From: Ceratothoa steindachneri
Taxonomy: Eukaryota > Arthropoda > Malacostraca > Isopoda > Cymothoidae
Reading direction: 5' to 3'
Assembly: GCA_963969495.1 (NCBI GenBank)
Contig: OZ018323.1
Coordinates: 76,596,583 to 76,660,582, forward strand
Length of the DNA: 64,000 nucleotides
Shown in pieces: positions 43,991 to 54,234 of this stretch; positions within the stretch are counted from its first letter, which is position 1; every line of letters starts with the position of its first letter. Under the pieces are notes generated by a model, which was given only the letters and a program-made list of their open reading frames with translations, did no database searches and was not told the DNA's origin. The translations under genes were made by a program, and so were the position numbers.

Positions 43991-45345
43991 AATTACAAAG
44001 GATTCAACTTACATTTAAGAAGTGGGAGGGAAAAGGTCAAAAGAGTCACAAGGAATAGTAGTACTTCAAAGGACATTGCTCACCATACCGAAGAGGTACT
44101 ATTTTTGGAAAGTCTTAACATACATCATGAGAAAAAGCATAACACAGATAAAGGTTCTCCCCATTCACCTCTCCCACCCGCTTTTGCCGGCATAGAAAGC
44201 ACAAAAATACCTTATTGTGTTGTGAAAAAGGGCACAATCATGAATTTTAATAAAAGAAAAAGCTAAAAGAAAATCAGGAATTTTAATAGAAAAGCTCTCC
44301 ATATAAGCTGTCTCTTGGAAGCATGTTATTGTGGTCAAAATAGTAGTCGTTATGGGATAGGGTGGAAGGTGGAATAAACCATCCAACGATGACTTGGGGC
44401 TTAGGGGACGAATGGTTAGGTGCTCCCTTGCCTCCTTTTCCGTGTAAATGGACCTGGAAGTATTCCAGAGAAATACGATTGTATGTTCAATCTTGATTGT
44501 TTTTCTTGTATAAAGATGGCTTCAAGGAAAAGCAATTGACGATGATTTGGAGTAAAGTCTAAAATTTTGGTGTTTTCCTCTACCATTTTTCTGTGCAGGC
44601 AAATGTTGGGTTTCTCTCTCGTCTGCGTTTGGGGGATTGCGTTATTTAGATGATACGTGATTCTTCTTCACAATTTTGTTCCACTCATTCTTATATATGA
44701 GCTCTTAGTCTCATAAATTATGTACATGTATGCTCATATACGAAATGGCTCCGTTGTTTGGGCTCAGTAGCAAGTCTTTGGATATTTTTCATGATTAAGC
44801 TTAAGTGAAGTCCTTCTTGTTTGTTAAAAGATAACGATAACTAAAGAATTATTTGTTCTGTTTATGTCAATATTCCCTCATTTATGATTGCTTTAATAAT
44901 TCTTTCTCGGTTCGTTAGGCCGTTTTCAGAATATTTTTGTGGAAGTCTTATAGTATTTTCTTTATCGTGCTTTCTGGAATTCTCTTTTTCGCCGAACTAC
45001 CATCGACCAATCTTATTTCTTATAGATGATTGTACATCGTGGTTAAGGAATCCGTTGTTAATTAGTACCTGGGTATCTTCTGTTCATTGTCGATTTCTTT
45101 CAATGCGGTGTAGTGAGTGAAGGCCCAAATGCTATAAGCGTTAATTCCGCTTCTATTGTGATGCTCTGAGCATTCACTCCCTTTCTTAGACACCTTATCA
45201 ACTAAACGCAATGGAAAAATAAATAATCAATTCTACACACCAAAATTGCCAATCATGACATGTGTATGAACGTAAACCAATATAGGGACTTATCTACACC
45301 GTTTTACATATAAGCTGTCTCTTCGAAGCATCCTTTTTGGGGATG
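43991..45345. other. No gene; one short dispersed repeat
   Basis: No recognisable coding sequence. A string ATATAAGCTGTCTCTT(G/C)GAAG occurs at 44,300 and again at 45,309, about 1 kb apart. Confidence 0.45.
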
Positions 45346-45560
45346 TGGACTGCAGCATATTGGTTAGCGCAGTAGCATGAAAAGCGAAGAGCGATCGATG
45401 GCATAGTTTAGATCCCCACCCCTTTTTACTTCCATTGACGTGAAAAGGAGTTTCTATTAACTTATTATGTTTTATTCCTCTCTCTCTATCTCTTTTTTCC
45501 TTCTTTCTTAATCTATGTTTGATCTCTTTTTAATGGTTGTAACCATAAAAGAAAAAAAAT
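45346..45560 (+). mobile_element. Possible tRNA-derived SINE, degenerate
   Basis: GCAGCATATTGGTTAGCGCA contains an A box-like TTAGCGCAGTAGC, and about 50 bases later AGTTTAGATCC stands where a B box (GGTTCGAATCC) would be. A body of about 130 bases follows, ending in pyrimidine-rich text. Only the two promoter boxes and their spacing support it. Confidence 0.4.
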
Positions 45561-45689
45561 CAACTTAAATTCTTAAAAATTAAGGAATTAGTCGATACGA
45601 GAAATTCACGGCGTCGCGCGCGTGAAAAGAAAAAGAAACTACACCATTATCTTTTAATTTTATAAGGTTGTTAACACTCAAATGTTTGG

Positions 45690-45819
45690 AGCGGAGGTAG
45701 GAATTTTCGCAGTCGATAGATTGCCAGGCGGAAGTTTTTTTGCAGTGAGAATATAGCCAGGCGGATTATTGCCAGTCACCAAAAAAAACTTAAATTTACA
45801 AATTTAATCTAGAGTAGAT
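45690..45819. repeat. Short imperfect repeats (TTGCCAGGCGG type)
   Basis: GATTGCCAGGCGGAAGTTTT, ATAGCCAGGCGGATTATTGCCAG and related strings repeat here and recall the region at 8,015-8,290. Low complexity and diverged. Confidence 0.4.
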
Positions 45820-45900
45820 AACCTAACCTAACCTGACCTAACCAAGCTTAATCTAACCTAACCTAACCAAGACTAACTTAACCTAACCTAACCTAACCCC
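45820..45900 (-). repeat. Interstitial (TTAGG)n-like telomeric repeat
   Basis: Plus strand AACCTAACCTAACCTGACCT and AACCTAACCTAACCTAACCCC: runs of the CCTAA pentamer with a few errors, i.e. TTAGG on the minus strand, the telomere unit of most arthropods. Length about 80 bases. Confidence 0.85.
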
Positions 45901-46179
45901 TTGTAATATTCCACTTGGCAATATTATCATTGTCAATTTTTCCCACTACAAGATTACTAGGGCTTTTCCATGCACAGGTTCTAACGTGGTTCTCATTGCT
46001 TTAACACTTAGGTGAGACACCAAACATCACAATAAGAAAGATTTATTATAAAATATCGGTTTTCCATCTTTATCTCAATTTGTGGTCGTGTTTTTAAGAC
46101 GTGGCGCAAAAGCTTCTATTGTCATTTCTTGCTCATGGATAAAAATGTCCGTATTGACGGTTGAATTAGACAAAAAAAG

Positions 46180-46445
46180 AGAGGTTTCGAGAGGTTTCGT
46201 GTTGTTAGCGATGCTTCGAGAGGTTTCAGAGGTTGTGAAAGGTTTAGAAGGAGGGGGGTTGAAAGGTTTCGTGAGGTTTAGAAGAGTTTTGTAAGGATTT
46301 GTTTGGCTGCGTGCGGTTTTCATGGATTTCTTGAGGTTTTAGATTTTCAGAGAGGTTTCGAGAGGTTTTGTGAAGTTTGAACGATTTTGTAGATTCGTGA
46401 GGTTTTGAAAGTTTTCAAGAGGTGTCATGAGGTTTGTTCTGTTGG
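46180..46445 (+). repeat. GAGAGGTTTCG-type short minisatellite
   Basis: About 20 diverged units of AGAGGTTTCG or TGAGGTTT spaced roughly 10-20 bases. The frames across it are low-complexity and not genes. Confidence 0.75.
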
Positions 46446-47558
46446 TTAGAAGCAAACGTATATCTGAGTTCGAACCCCATTCGTGACTAAGCGGACCTAC
46501 AAAAACTTCGAGAACCCCACACAAAGGATTTAAAGTTGTATTTTAAATATTCATAGTCTTAGTACAAGTTTTTTTATTTTTGTGTTCCCTACTGACCCCA
46601 CTTTTGAGAGTTGATAAGCCTTACCATAACAACCTCTCCGATTTATCGCTGCTGCTATCAATTCTTCCTGGTGTCCAGCCCCGTAAAACGTCGTACCTTG
46701 GTTGGATTACGCCCATTTATGTCCACAATAATCCAACGTAGGACGAAAATCGAATCACCATATTTTATTATTCATTTCCCCGTTGAAGCCTTTAGAAGTA
46801 AAACATAACGATCGAGTTTTTTTATTAGATCAAGGTAGGCGTAATTGAAAAATCAATCGAATAAACGACCAATGCTGAGAAAGAAGAAATCAATTATCCC
46901 TTGTCAAATACACACATTGTATAAGCAAACATAGGTGTGTGTGTTCGCACACATATGTACTCATACCTACATCTAATATAATAATGAGCATTTCTAGGGT
47001 TTTTTTTAACTTTATCAATATCCAGGCGAAAGCGAATTTCCTTTGAAAAAATTCCGAAAAACAATTAATCCTACTTTTTACTATTATCAACTCAATAATA
47101 ATATAATAAGTATTAAATATTGCTGCCACTTTTGACGACACGCCAAAACAAGTCTTTATTTACTTAGGCTTATTAATTTGGCAAAGACCCCGGCAATTTC
47201 TAGCGGTTCGAACAACCGTAGAAGCAAGTTTTTGTTTTTGTTTCTCGGCTTTGCGTGGGAGAGGTGAAGAGGGGAAAGGTTTGTGTGGGAGGTGAGAAGG
47301 GGATGGGGGCGAGTCTGAGCCCTTGCTTTTTGCGGGGGAGGGGTCTGAGTCGGTGTGCCTTTGTGGCCCACAACAGCTCATGTAAACAAGTGTAAAAAGT
47401 CCATTGAGTAAAATATTTCGAAATTTCTGCAACACAAATAAAATAATTTTAAAAATGTCATTTTGTTATTTCCGATCTCGTGTGCACTCACACAAACACT
47501 CTTTCATACACTAGAGACATAAATACACATGCAAGCATAGGCTTACACACAAATGATA
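46446..47558. other. No gene recognised
   Basis: AT-rich, no repeats or motifs supported. A GC-richer patch at 47,230-47,370 has only short frames. Confidence 0.4.
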
Positions 47559-47695
47559 CAGAGGCGGCCAAAGGTTTTCTGACACCTGGAAAATTTTAGG
47601 AAATTAGATAAATATAGTGTCGTAAAGTGTTTATTTGTATATCAATATGAATGTAACAGTGAAATAAGGAGGAATAAATAGCAATATCTTATATA

Positions 47696-48612
47696 CGAGG
47701 GGAGGTCAATAAGTTTTGCGAATCGGTAGGGCAAAACAGAGGAAGGGGGATGGCTGTTTGTGGGGATGTTAGGAAAAGTTATGACAAGTCAGGACCTGCA
47801 GCCGCACGCTTCTGCCTCGTCTATTTAAGAAGCAGTAGCTGATCGCAGATCGTCAATCACAAAATTTTAAGCAATGGAGAAGGTTGAGCACCGCGCAGTG
47901 ATCAAATTTTTGACCAAGGAAGGCAAGAATACAAAAGAGATTCATGAACGCATGGTTGCAGTGTACACCGACACCGCTTCTTCCTATGCAACCATTGCTC
48001 GCTGGAATAGGAAGTTCCGCCATGGTCGTGAGTCCCTTGAAGATGAGCCCCGTCCAGGACGCCCGTCAGACGTGACCAACGCGGACAATGTGCCCCGTGT
48101 GGAGAGGATCATCCTCGAAAATCGACGGGTGAAGGTCGAAGAAATCGAGCCAGAACTTAGAATATCACATGGAAGTGTTATCAACATCATCCACGACCAA
48201 GGTCTCTGCCCGTTGGGTCCCTAGAAACCTCACGCCCCATGATCGACTTCAACGTCGTCAAAGTCCACAAAGCCAGAGTTGCACAAGCTGCCCTGCGCGA
48301 GTGCGGATTCGAGGAGCTCAACCATCCCCCTACAGTCCAGATCTGGCCCCCAGCGACTACATTTTATTCCGCCAGCTCAAGGCTGCACTGCGTGGACGCC
48401 GGTTTGGGGACGATGAAGATGTCCAGCTCGCCGTCCAGGAGTGGATTGAACAGCAGTCGGGAGATTTCTGGTCGTCGGGAATTCGAAGCATCAGGGACAA
48501 GTGGCGCAAGTGCATTGAAGTCGAGGGTAGTTATATTGAAAAATAATAAAACACTTTTCCTCATATCTCGTTTCCTTATATCCGAATTGCAAAACTTATT
48601 GACCGCCCCTCG
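47696..48612 (+). mobile_element. DD34D mariner, internally deleted, TA target duplication intact
   Basis: 917 bases between TA (47,694-47,695) and TA (48,613-48,614). Terminal repeats: left CGAGGGGAGGTCAATAAGTT, right end as reverse complement CGAGGGGCGGTCAATAAGTT, one mismatch in 20. Full mariners are about 1.3 kb; roughly 400 bases of the transposase gene are gone. Its right end is nearly identical to 1,419-1,556. Confidence 0.93.
47874..48546 (+). pseudogene. Mariner transposase with central deletion
   Basis: ATG 47,874: MEKVEHRAVIKFLTKEGKNT.. first helix-turn-helix, the linker GRESLEDEPRPGRPS, second HTH VEEIEPELRISHGSV. A small frame change at about 48,200 leads to KVSARWVPRNLTPHDRLQRRQ, the WVPHxL motif of mariners. 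The gene then jumps, near 48,258, to VHKARVAQAALRECGF..; the stretch with the first and second catalytic Asp is missing. YSPDLAPSDYILFRQL (third Asp) and the C-terminal SIRDKWRKCIEVEGSYIEK remain, ending TAA near 48,544. The deletion makes it dead, but its ends could still be mobilised in trans. Confidence 0.92.
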
Positions 48613-48918
48613 TATATGCTCCAAACAATCAGCAAGAATGAAAAAAAAGACAAAACATGTAGCATCAGCAACATATAACAGATGAAGACACATTCACAGT
48701 GAGCTTGGGCTGCACCCGAGCTCACCAAGCAGCTTCTGATCGGGCAATGGCAGATAAGAAGAGTCTCTAACTCTACATCACCGATGGCCACTTTCACTGC
48801 TTCAAGCCAGAGTGCCACTTTACTTTGGGCCTAAATCTGATCTCAAAGTTCATTAGGAGTCCTGTGAATAAAGTGTGGCGTTCTTTCAACTAAAGTAGTA
48901 GACTTGGAAGAATGCAGA

Positions 48919-49165
48919 GCTCTCGCTAATAGAGTGGATAAGGCGTTGGCCTCCGATCATCGCAGTATCGGATTCGATCCCGGCATGAGCAGACACAAAC
49001 GTCAGCGCACGTCGAGATCTGGCTACTGAATGGTGGACGCGCTGAGCTCAGCCCCTGTATTCGGGTGGGTAGATCTTATACGTCTCATTACACACAGCTA
49101 ATTACAACAATGGTTCTTTCATTTTTCCGCCTTCTAAGCAGAACCCACACACGCTCTCTCTTTTT
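48919..49165 (+). mobile_element. tRNA-Arg-like SINE
   Basis: GCTCTCGCTAATAGAGTGGA TAAGGCGTTGGCC is the 5' half of a tRNA(Arg)-like sequence (A box TAATAGAGTGGATAAGG), CTCCGAT places CCG in the anticodon loop, and GGATTCGATCC is a B box. The acceptor arm pairs in only four positions (GCTC/GAGC at 48,919 and 48,987), so it is a SINE head more likely than a working tRNA gene. A body of about 175 bases follows; its end is not defined. Confidence 0.65.
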
Positions 49166-49950
49166 CGAGGGATCCTGCCGATGGGTATCTATATCTACAT
49201 ACTTCTGACGTGGAACAGGTGCTTCTGCCACGGGGTGACGAAGGTTCCACCTGAACGCTGGTTGGTGTCAAAACATAATATAGTTCCTGGCACCTCTCCC
49301 CAAAGAGGACCAGCCCCTGGTGCCCTCGGGCTCACCAGCGAATGTCATACTGACCTTTATGTCTATTTCATTATCCTGTCGAGGAACCGCCTGGATAAAG
49401 GCAGGTTGGTGAACTACTAGAACATTGAAACAATGTTGTTAACGATCTCATTAAACGGATAATTCCTCTCGTCTGCTTCATTCGTTTCTCTCTTCAAAAA
49501 ACCATACCTAAGCGGACCTGTAGCTGTGGGCAGCTCACCAGGGGGAGTTACCTCCCAGTCTCCACCAAAAAACAGATGGCATTTTAATTTCTTCCGGGTT
49601 TTAATTCCTTTCACACTCATCCTGTGAATTTATTAAATTTCATTTATATCTTAATTTTTAATGTATTTATATTTATGTTATATTTCAAAATATTATAATG
49701 ATTTATAAGTTGGTAATTTAAGTTTCAAATTTAAACCAAAAGGGTATTTAATAGTGTAAATATAATTGTATTATTTTAAGAGTAGTAAAAAAATACATCA
49801 GTTATTAAGAAGTAAGAAATGAATTTTTAAAATTTGTGTAGTCTAATTTACTTTTTTTGTACGTATGTATATAGAGAAGATGGAAAGTTAAGTAATAGTC
49901 TGGGGGTTATGTACAAAATATGCGGTGCTGGTTAAGCAACTAAATACATC
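49166..49950. other. No gene recognised
   Basis: Short frames without motifs; strongly AT-rich from 49,620. Confidence 0.4.
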
Positions 49951-50197
49951 TTTAGTCGCGGGCGACTCTATATCTCAGTATGTCGGTCGGTCGGTCCCCC
50001 GTTTCGCCTTTTTTTATTGTTTTGGTAATAACATTGTAACTATTCGGGCGATTCTAACGAAATTTGAAACCATAATGTTGTTTTGCATTCTTTTTCGAAT
50101 GATGATATAATTGCCAAGGTCATCCCAGGGTTAGTCGTGGAATTATTGAAAGTTTTGAAGGTCGTAAGGTTATAAATCAGCAGACCTTGTTTTATAT
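49951..50197 (+). repeat. Family X interspersed element, single-unit copy
   Basis: Head TTTAGTCGCGGGCGACTCTA (with AGTCGC/GCGACT hairpin), then GTCGGTCGGTCGGTC, one ~128-base unit (TAACTATTCGGGCGATTCTA..), and a tail AAGGTTATAAATCAGCAGAC CTTGTTTT. The same head, unit and tail occur at 59,343-60,124 (reverse, five units) and the unit and tail at 61.0-63.1 kb. A hairpin near one end and an internal tandem section recall DINE-1/Helentron-type nonautonomous elements, but no diagnostic terminus was confirmed. Confidence 0.75.
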
Positions 50198-50559
50198 CTG
50201 AACACATCCGAATACATCTTTCCTTCTTTGGTATACAATGATGATTCATATTTTATCTTTTAAACAAGAAAAACACTATTTAATGTACTAGGTTTAATTC
50301 AGACCTCAACTCACAGCTTATATCTTCACAACAATTGTCTCACAGCATTATTTGAGATATTAGAGGCCAAAATATCTAAAATTACACGGCTGAAAGGAAG
50401 AAAATATTTATATTATATTATATTTGGGTACTTATCCACTTTACCAAATACATGTAGTTAAATATTTATCGAGTATAAAAAAAACTCATTAATATAATTA
50501 ATAAACACATTAACATTTTTTCAAATCTTTTACAAAATTGACACATCCGATTCTAGTAG

Positions 50560-52130
50560 CCTCAGAGGTCAAATATGACCCACCCGTCGGTGCTTGTGTT
50601 AAAAAGTAAATTTTAAAATTAATAGATAAGTATTTCTTAGATAAAAAAATTGGGATCTAATAACCTCGGAGTTAAGATTTGACTTAGCCGTCGTTGCACG
50701 GGTCAAAATTTTGATTTGAAATTTAATAAGTATTTCTTCAAGAAACGATAGGTTCTAGTAACATAGGTGGTAGGATTTGACTGACCCGTCGCTGCACGGG
50801 AAAAATATTGATATATTATATTATAAATCTAAATTCTCACCTGTACAACAACGGGTAAGTCAAATCTTACCTCCGATGTTAGTAGAATCAAAGCGTTTTC
50901 TTAAAAAAAAATACTTACCTATTAAGCTTCAAATCTACATTTTCTCGCGAGCACCAACGGGTAGGTCAAATTAGACCTACAAGGTTACTAGAACCTAGAG
51001 TTTTCTGGCTGAAATACTGATTGATCTAAAACATTTTAAATAGAAATTTTCACACATCTATATTTCATTGAGAAAAATGTAGGTTTTTGGAGCCTCGTTG
51101 ATCAGATTTGACTTACCATTCGTTGCACTGGTGAAAACTTTGATTAGAAATGTAATAGAACACTATTTTTTCCGAAATCGCGAGGCTCTAGTAATCTCGA
51201 AAGGTCTCAGAGCTCACATTTGAATTACACAGTGGTGCACGGGAGATTTTTTTATTTGAAATGTAATTGATCAGTATTTCTTTAAGAAAATTAGATTAAC
51301 TTTGGACGTTAAAGTTGACTTAGTAGCCAGGGAGGTTAACTTTGACTTACCTCAGTGCTATGGTAAAAATTTAGATTTGAAATGTAATACCATGACTATT
51401 TCCTTGAGAAGAGACATAGGTCTAGTAACGTCGAAGTTCAAATTTTATTATCCGGCATTGCAGGGGGTAAAATTTCGATTTGACCTGTAAAAAATAATAG
51501 TTTCTTGAGAAAACGCTATGTTCCAGGAACCTAGAATGAACTCAGAGATCAAATGTAATTTTCTAGTAACCTCAGAGTTCAAATTGCATTATCCGGCATT
51601 GCAGGAGACAAATTTTCGTCTTGACCTGTAAAAACTTACTAGTTCCTTAAGAAAACGCTAGGCTCCAGGAACCTAGAATGGCCTCCGAGGTCAAATTTAA
51701 TTCATCCAACTTCTAGTAGCTTCAGAGATTAGATTTTAGTTACCTTCGGCGCTCTGGAAAAATTTAGATTTGAAGAGTAAAAAATAAGCATTTTTCTGAG
51801 AAAACTCTAAGTTATAGAAAGTAACCTTTGAGTTCAGCTTTGACATCCATCGTTGAACCGGTGAAAATTTAAATTTCAAATGTAATAGATCAGTTTTCTT
51901 CAAGAAAGTCGTGATCTCTAATAGCGTCGAATGGCTTCGGGCAAGCTTTATATGCACGGAAGAAATTTTATATTGGAAATGTAATAGTTCAGAAATTCTT
52001 TGATATAAGGTTGGTTATTGTAGTCTTGGAAGTCAAATTTTAGTTACTCGTCGTTGCATGGGTAAAAATTCCGATTTAACATGTAAAATATCTCCATTTC
52101 TTTGAGAAAACGCTAGGCTCTTGGAACTTA
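50560..52130. repeat. ~105-bp satellite array with an inverted block
   Basis: About 14 diverged units on the pattern CCCGTCGTTGCACGGGTAAA..TTTGATTTGAAATGTAATAGA..GTATTTCTT..AGAAAACGCTAGG..CTAGTAACCTC.GAGGTCAAATTTGACTTA. Unit starts near 50,580, 50,688, 50,785, 51,119, 51,228, 51,350, 51,452, 51,592, 51,747, 51,849, 51,940 and 52,050; units at about 50,830-51,060 are in reverse orientation. CCCGT..ACGGG in each unit forms a small hairpin. No coding frame. Confidence 0.85.
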
Positions 52131-52149
52131 GGATGGCTTCGTTGATATT

Positions 52150-53350
52150 CTTCACAGTTCCCTACCATGAGGCATCCCGGCTTCTCTCGATGTCTAGACT
52201 TTTTATCAATGTGCCAATAGAAGAAACAATCGAAATAATTCTAAATGCGTCTACGAAAACACCGAAGTGCCTCCCCTACGAACGGAACACCAAATATTAA
52301 AGCAACTTTTAAAAATATGTAAAACTGAAGCTCCATTCCGAAGCGCATATAGCAAACTTTACCGTCAAATTGATGGAGTAGCGATGTGGTCCCCACTGGA
52401 CCCTACTTTTGCGAACTTCTACATGGGAAACTTAGAGGAAATGCCCTTAACAAAAATAAATAACCTCCCTCAAAATTTACACCAGATTTGTTAATGAAAT
52501 AAACCTTACAACTAAGGACGAACATCAATTACTACAACTCAAAAGAACCTTAGAATCTCATTCCGTTCTCAAATTTACATACGAGTTGAGTGTAAACGGC
52601 CGTATTCCCTTCCTGGATATAGACGTAAAACAGAACAGCAACGGAAAATATACACCGCCGTCTATCGAAAAGGAACAGACTGCGGTCGATGCCTTAACGC
52701 GAAAAGTGATTGCACCGAGAAACATTAAAAAATTGGTAATGAGCTCATACATAGGAAGAGCTATCAAGAACTGCTCAGAGTGGAACGCACTCTATGAAGA
52801 ATTTCGACGTTCGAAATAAACAACGGCTGCTCCAATAGAGAATTTGACAAATTACCGAAAAAAATTATTAACTCAAAGTTTTAGGTAGAGGAGGAAAAAG
52901 AAAAAGAAGAAAAAAATAATACCAGTCTACTACAAGAACCAAATGGCTGATGCCTACAAAACAGACGAACGAATACTAGAAAACACTATAAAAAGTAACA
53001 CTATCCAATAAAAAGACAATACGTTATCTCTACGAATATATTATAAAACAAAAAATTCAGCAACCTACTAATGAAAAACAACCTCCTTGAAAAAGAATCC
53101 ATCCTAAAGGCTACAAATGTAGTATACAAATTTAAATGCCCCTATGAGGACTGCAAGCCTCATCCAAACAACCAATATATAGGTACGACCACCACTACCC
53201 TCAGCCAACGCCTAACAATGCACTTGCAAGAAAGAGGAATCAAAGCACACTACAATGAACAAAATAATGAACAAATTATAAGAAAGATCCTTGTTGTTAG
53301 TGAAACTTAGAAAGAACTCTCTGTGACTATGTTATGGAGGAAGCGGCGTA
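52150..53350 (+). pseudogene. Penelope-like element, RT plus GIY-YIG, catalytic motif lost
   Basis: RT motif A region SRLFINVPIEETIEIIL (frame-broken from its Asp), then after a frameshift LKICKTEAPFRSAYSKLYRQ and IDGVAMWSPLDPTFANFYMG (motif B; the family has GVAMGSPLGPTFANFYMG). The FVDDI box reads RFVNEINL: both catalytic Asp are changed (AAT GAA at 52,493-52,498). The frame goes on with HSVLKFTYELSVNGRIPFLDIDV, then shifted TAVYRKGTDCGRCLNAK. GIY-YIG part: ATNVVYKFKCPYEDC and NNQYIGTTTTTLSQRLTMHL (53,110-53,235). This subfamily differs from the PLE pair at 1.6-3.5 kb. Confidence 0.88.
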
Positions 53351-53364
53351 TATCAATTTAGGGT

Positions 53365-54040
53365 GCATGGACGGAACGAAGTTTCTGCTCACTGCGGGCC
53401 TCCCGCAGACGGATGTCTGTCCCCCACTATCTACTCAATTTACATCGCAGACGTCCTAGCCCCTGCGAAACACACTTGCCTCAACTTTGATTACGCTGAT
53501 GATTTCAGCCAGATAATCACTTGTCCTTGGAGCAATGCGACTTGGGAAGCTCGCATGACTGCGACAAAGATCGAGATAATGAACAACTACGAGGTTCAAA
53601 TGAAGATTCGAATGAATCCAGAGAAATTCAGAGTAGTCCCCATTGGCAGGAGACTAATCTCAGATGTCAGGGTGGGGAATATGCGCTATCTCTACACCAC
53701 GGAGTGCAAGGTCTAGGAATGAAGATTACTTCATCTGGGCACAGGAAGCACGTCGATGATCAAATTTCTAGAGGCTCAAACGGAGTCCGAACTCTATACA
53801 CGTTAAGAAATCTCCGTGATACTAACAAGAAAAAGATCTACAATGCCATTGTAAGTTCTACGTTGCTCTATCCCGACTTTCCTCTCTCTTATATCTCGAA
53901 GATACAAAAGAGGAGACTACAAAGAGTGCAGAATTAATGCGTGTACCTAATTACGGGTAGACGCAGGCGAGAAAGAAGACACCAAGAAGAGCTGTACCTG
54001 GAGGTGGGGATAACTCCCATTATCAAAGTCATAGAATAAC
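53365..54040 (+). pseudogene. Non-LTR RT fragment, palm to thumb
   Basis: Starts abruptly after the PLE: GLPQTD/GGCLSP-type motif B (ADGCLSPTIYSIYIADVLAP), then LNFDYADDFSQIITCP with YADD intact (53,492-53,503), NNYEVQMKIRMNPEKFRVVPIG, and after a stop at 53,714 in another frame GLGMKITSSGHRKHVDDQISRGSNGVRTLYTLRNLRDTNKKKIYNAIVSSTLLYPDFPLSYISKIQKRRLQRVQN. After TAA the text is still alignable (LITGRRRRERRHQEELYLEVGI). A Jockey/LOA-like thumb; clade uncertain. Both ends are cut: the left by the PLE, the right near the gypsy element. Confidence 0.85.
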
Positions 54041-54234
54041 AGAATTAAGAAATTAATCAAATGATTAACCAGAATAGAATATCTATAAATCACGCCAAAT
54101 TTCCAATCTCCACTACCATTCATTTGGGTATCTGGAACAGATTCCACATTACTGTAATTATTGCCACTACTCTCCGTTAATTGTCCTTCATTCTGTTCCA
54201 GGTCATCTAAAATTATAGGTTTATTTACAATCGA

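Larger units (their letters stand above)
47559..48695 (-). mobile_element. Tc1-like 3' end fragment, split by a mariner
   Basis: The left terminus is sharp: TA (47,557-47,558) then CAGAGGCGGCCAAAGGTTTT, a Tc1-type end. Sequence 47,559-47,695 plus 48,615-48,695, read on the minus strand, matches the 3' noncoding part of the Tc1-like element near 25,915-26,122 (ATATGTTGC..GATGCTACATGTTTT, TTATTTCACTGTTA). The mariner lies exactly between the two parts. Transposase codons of this Tc1 copy are absent; it fades at about 48,695. Confidence 0.85.

Noticed and set aside
44165..44386. 73-codon minus-strand frame with hydrophobic stretches
   Set aside because: No motif, no supporting context, AT-rich region.
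48919..48990. Functional tRNA-Arg gene
   Set aside because: Acceptor stem pairs at only four positions and the sequence continues into a longer repeat-like body without a clear T-run terminator, so a SINE head is more likely.
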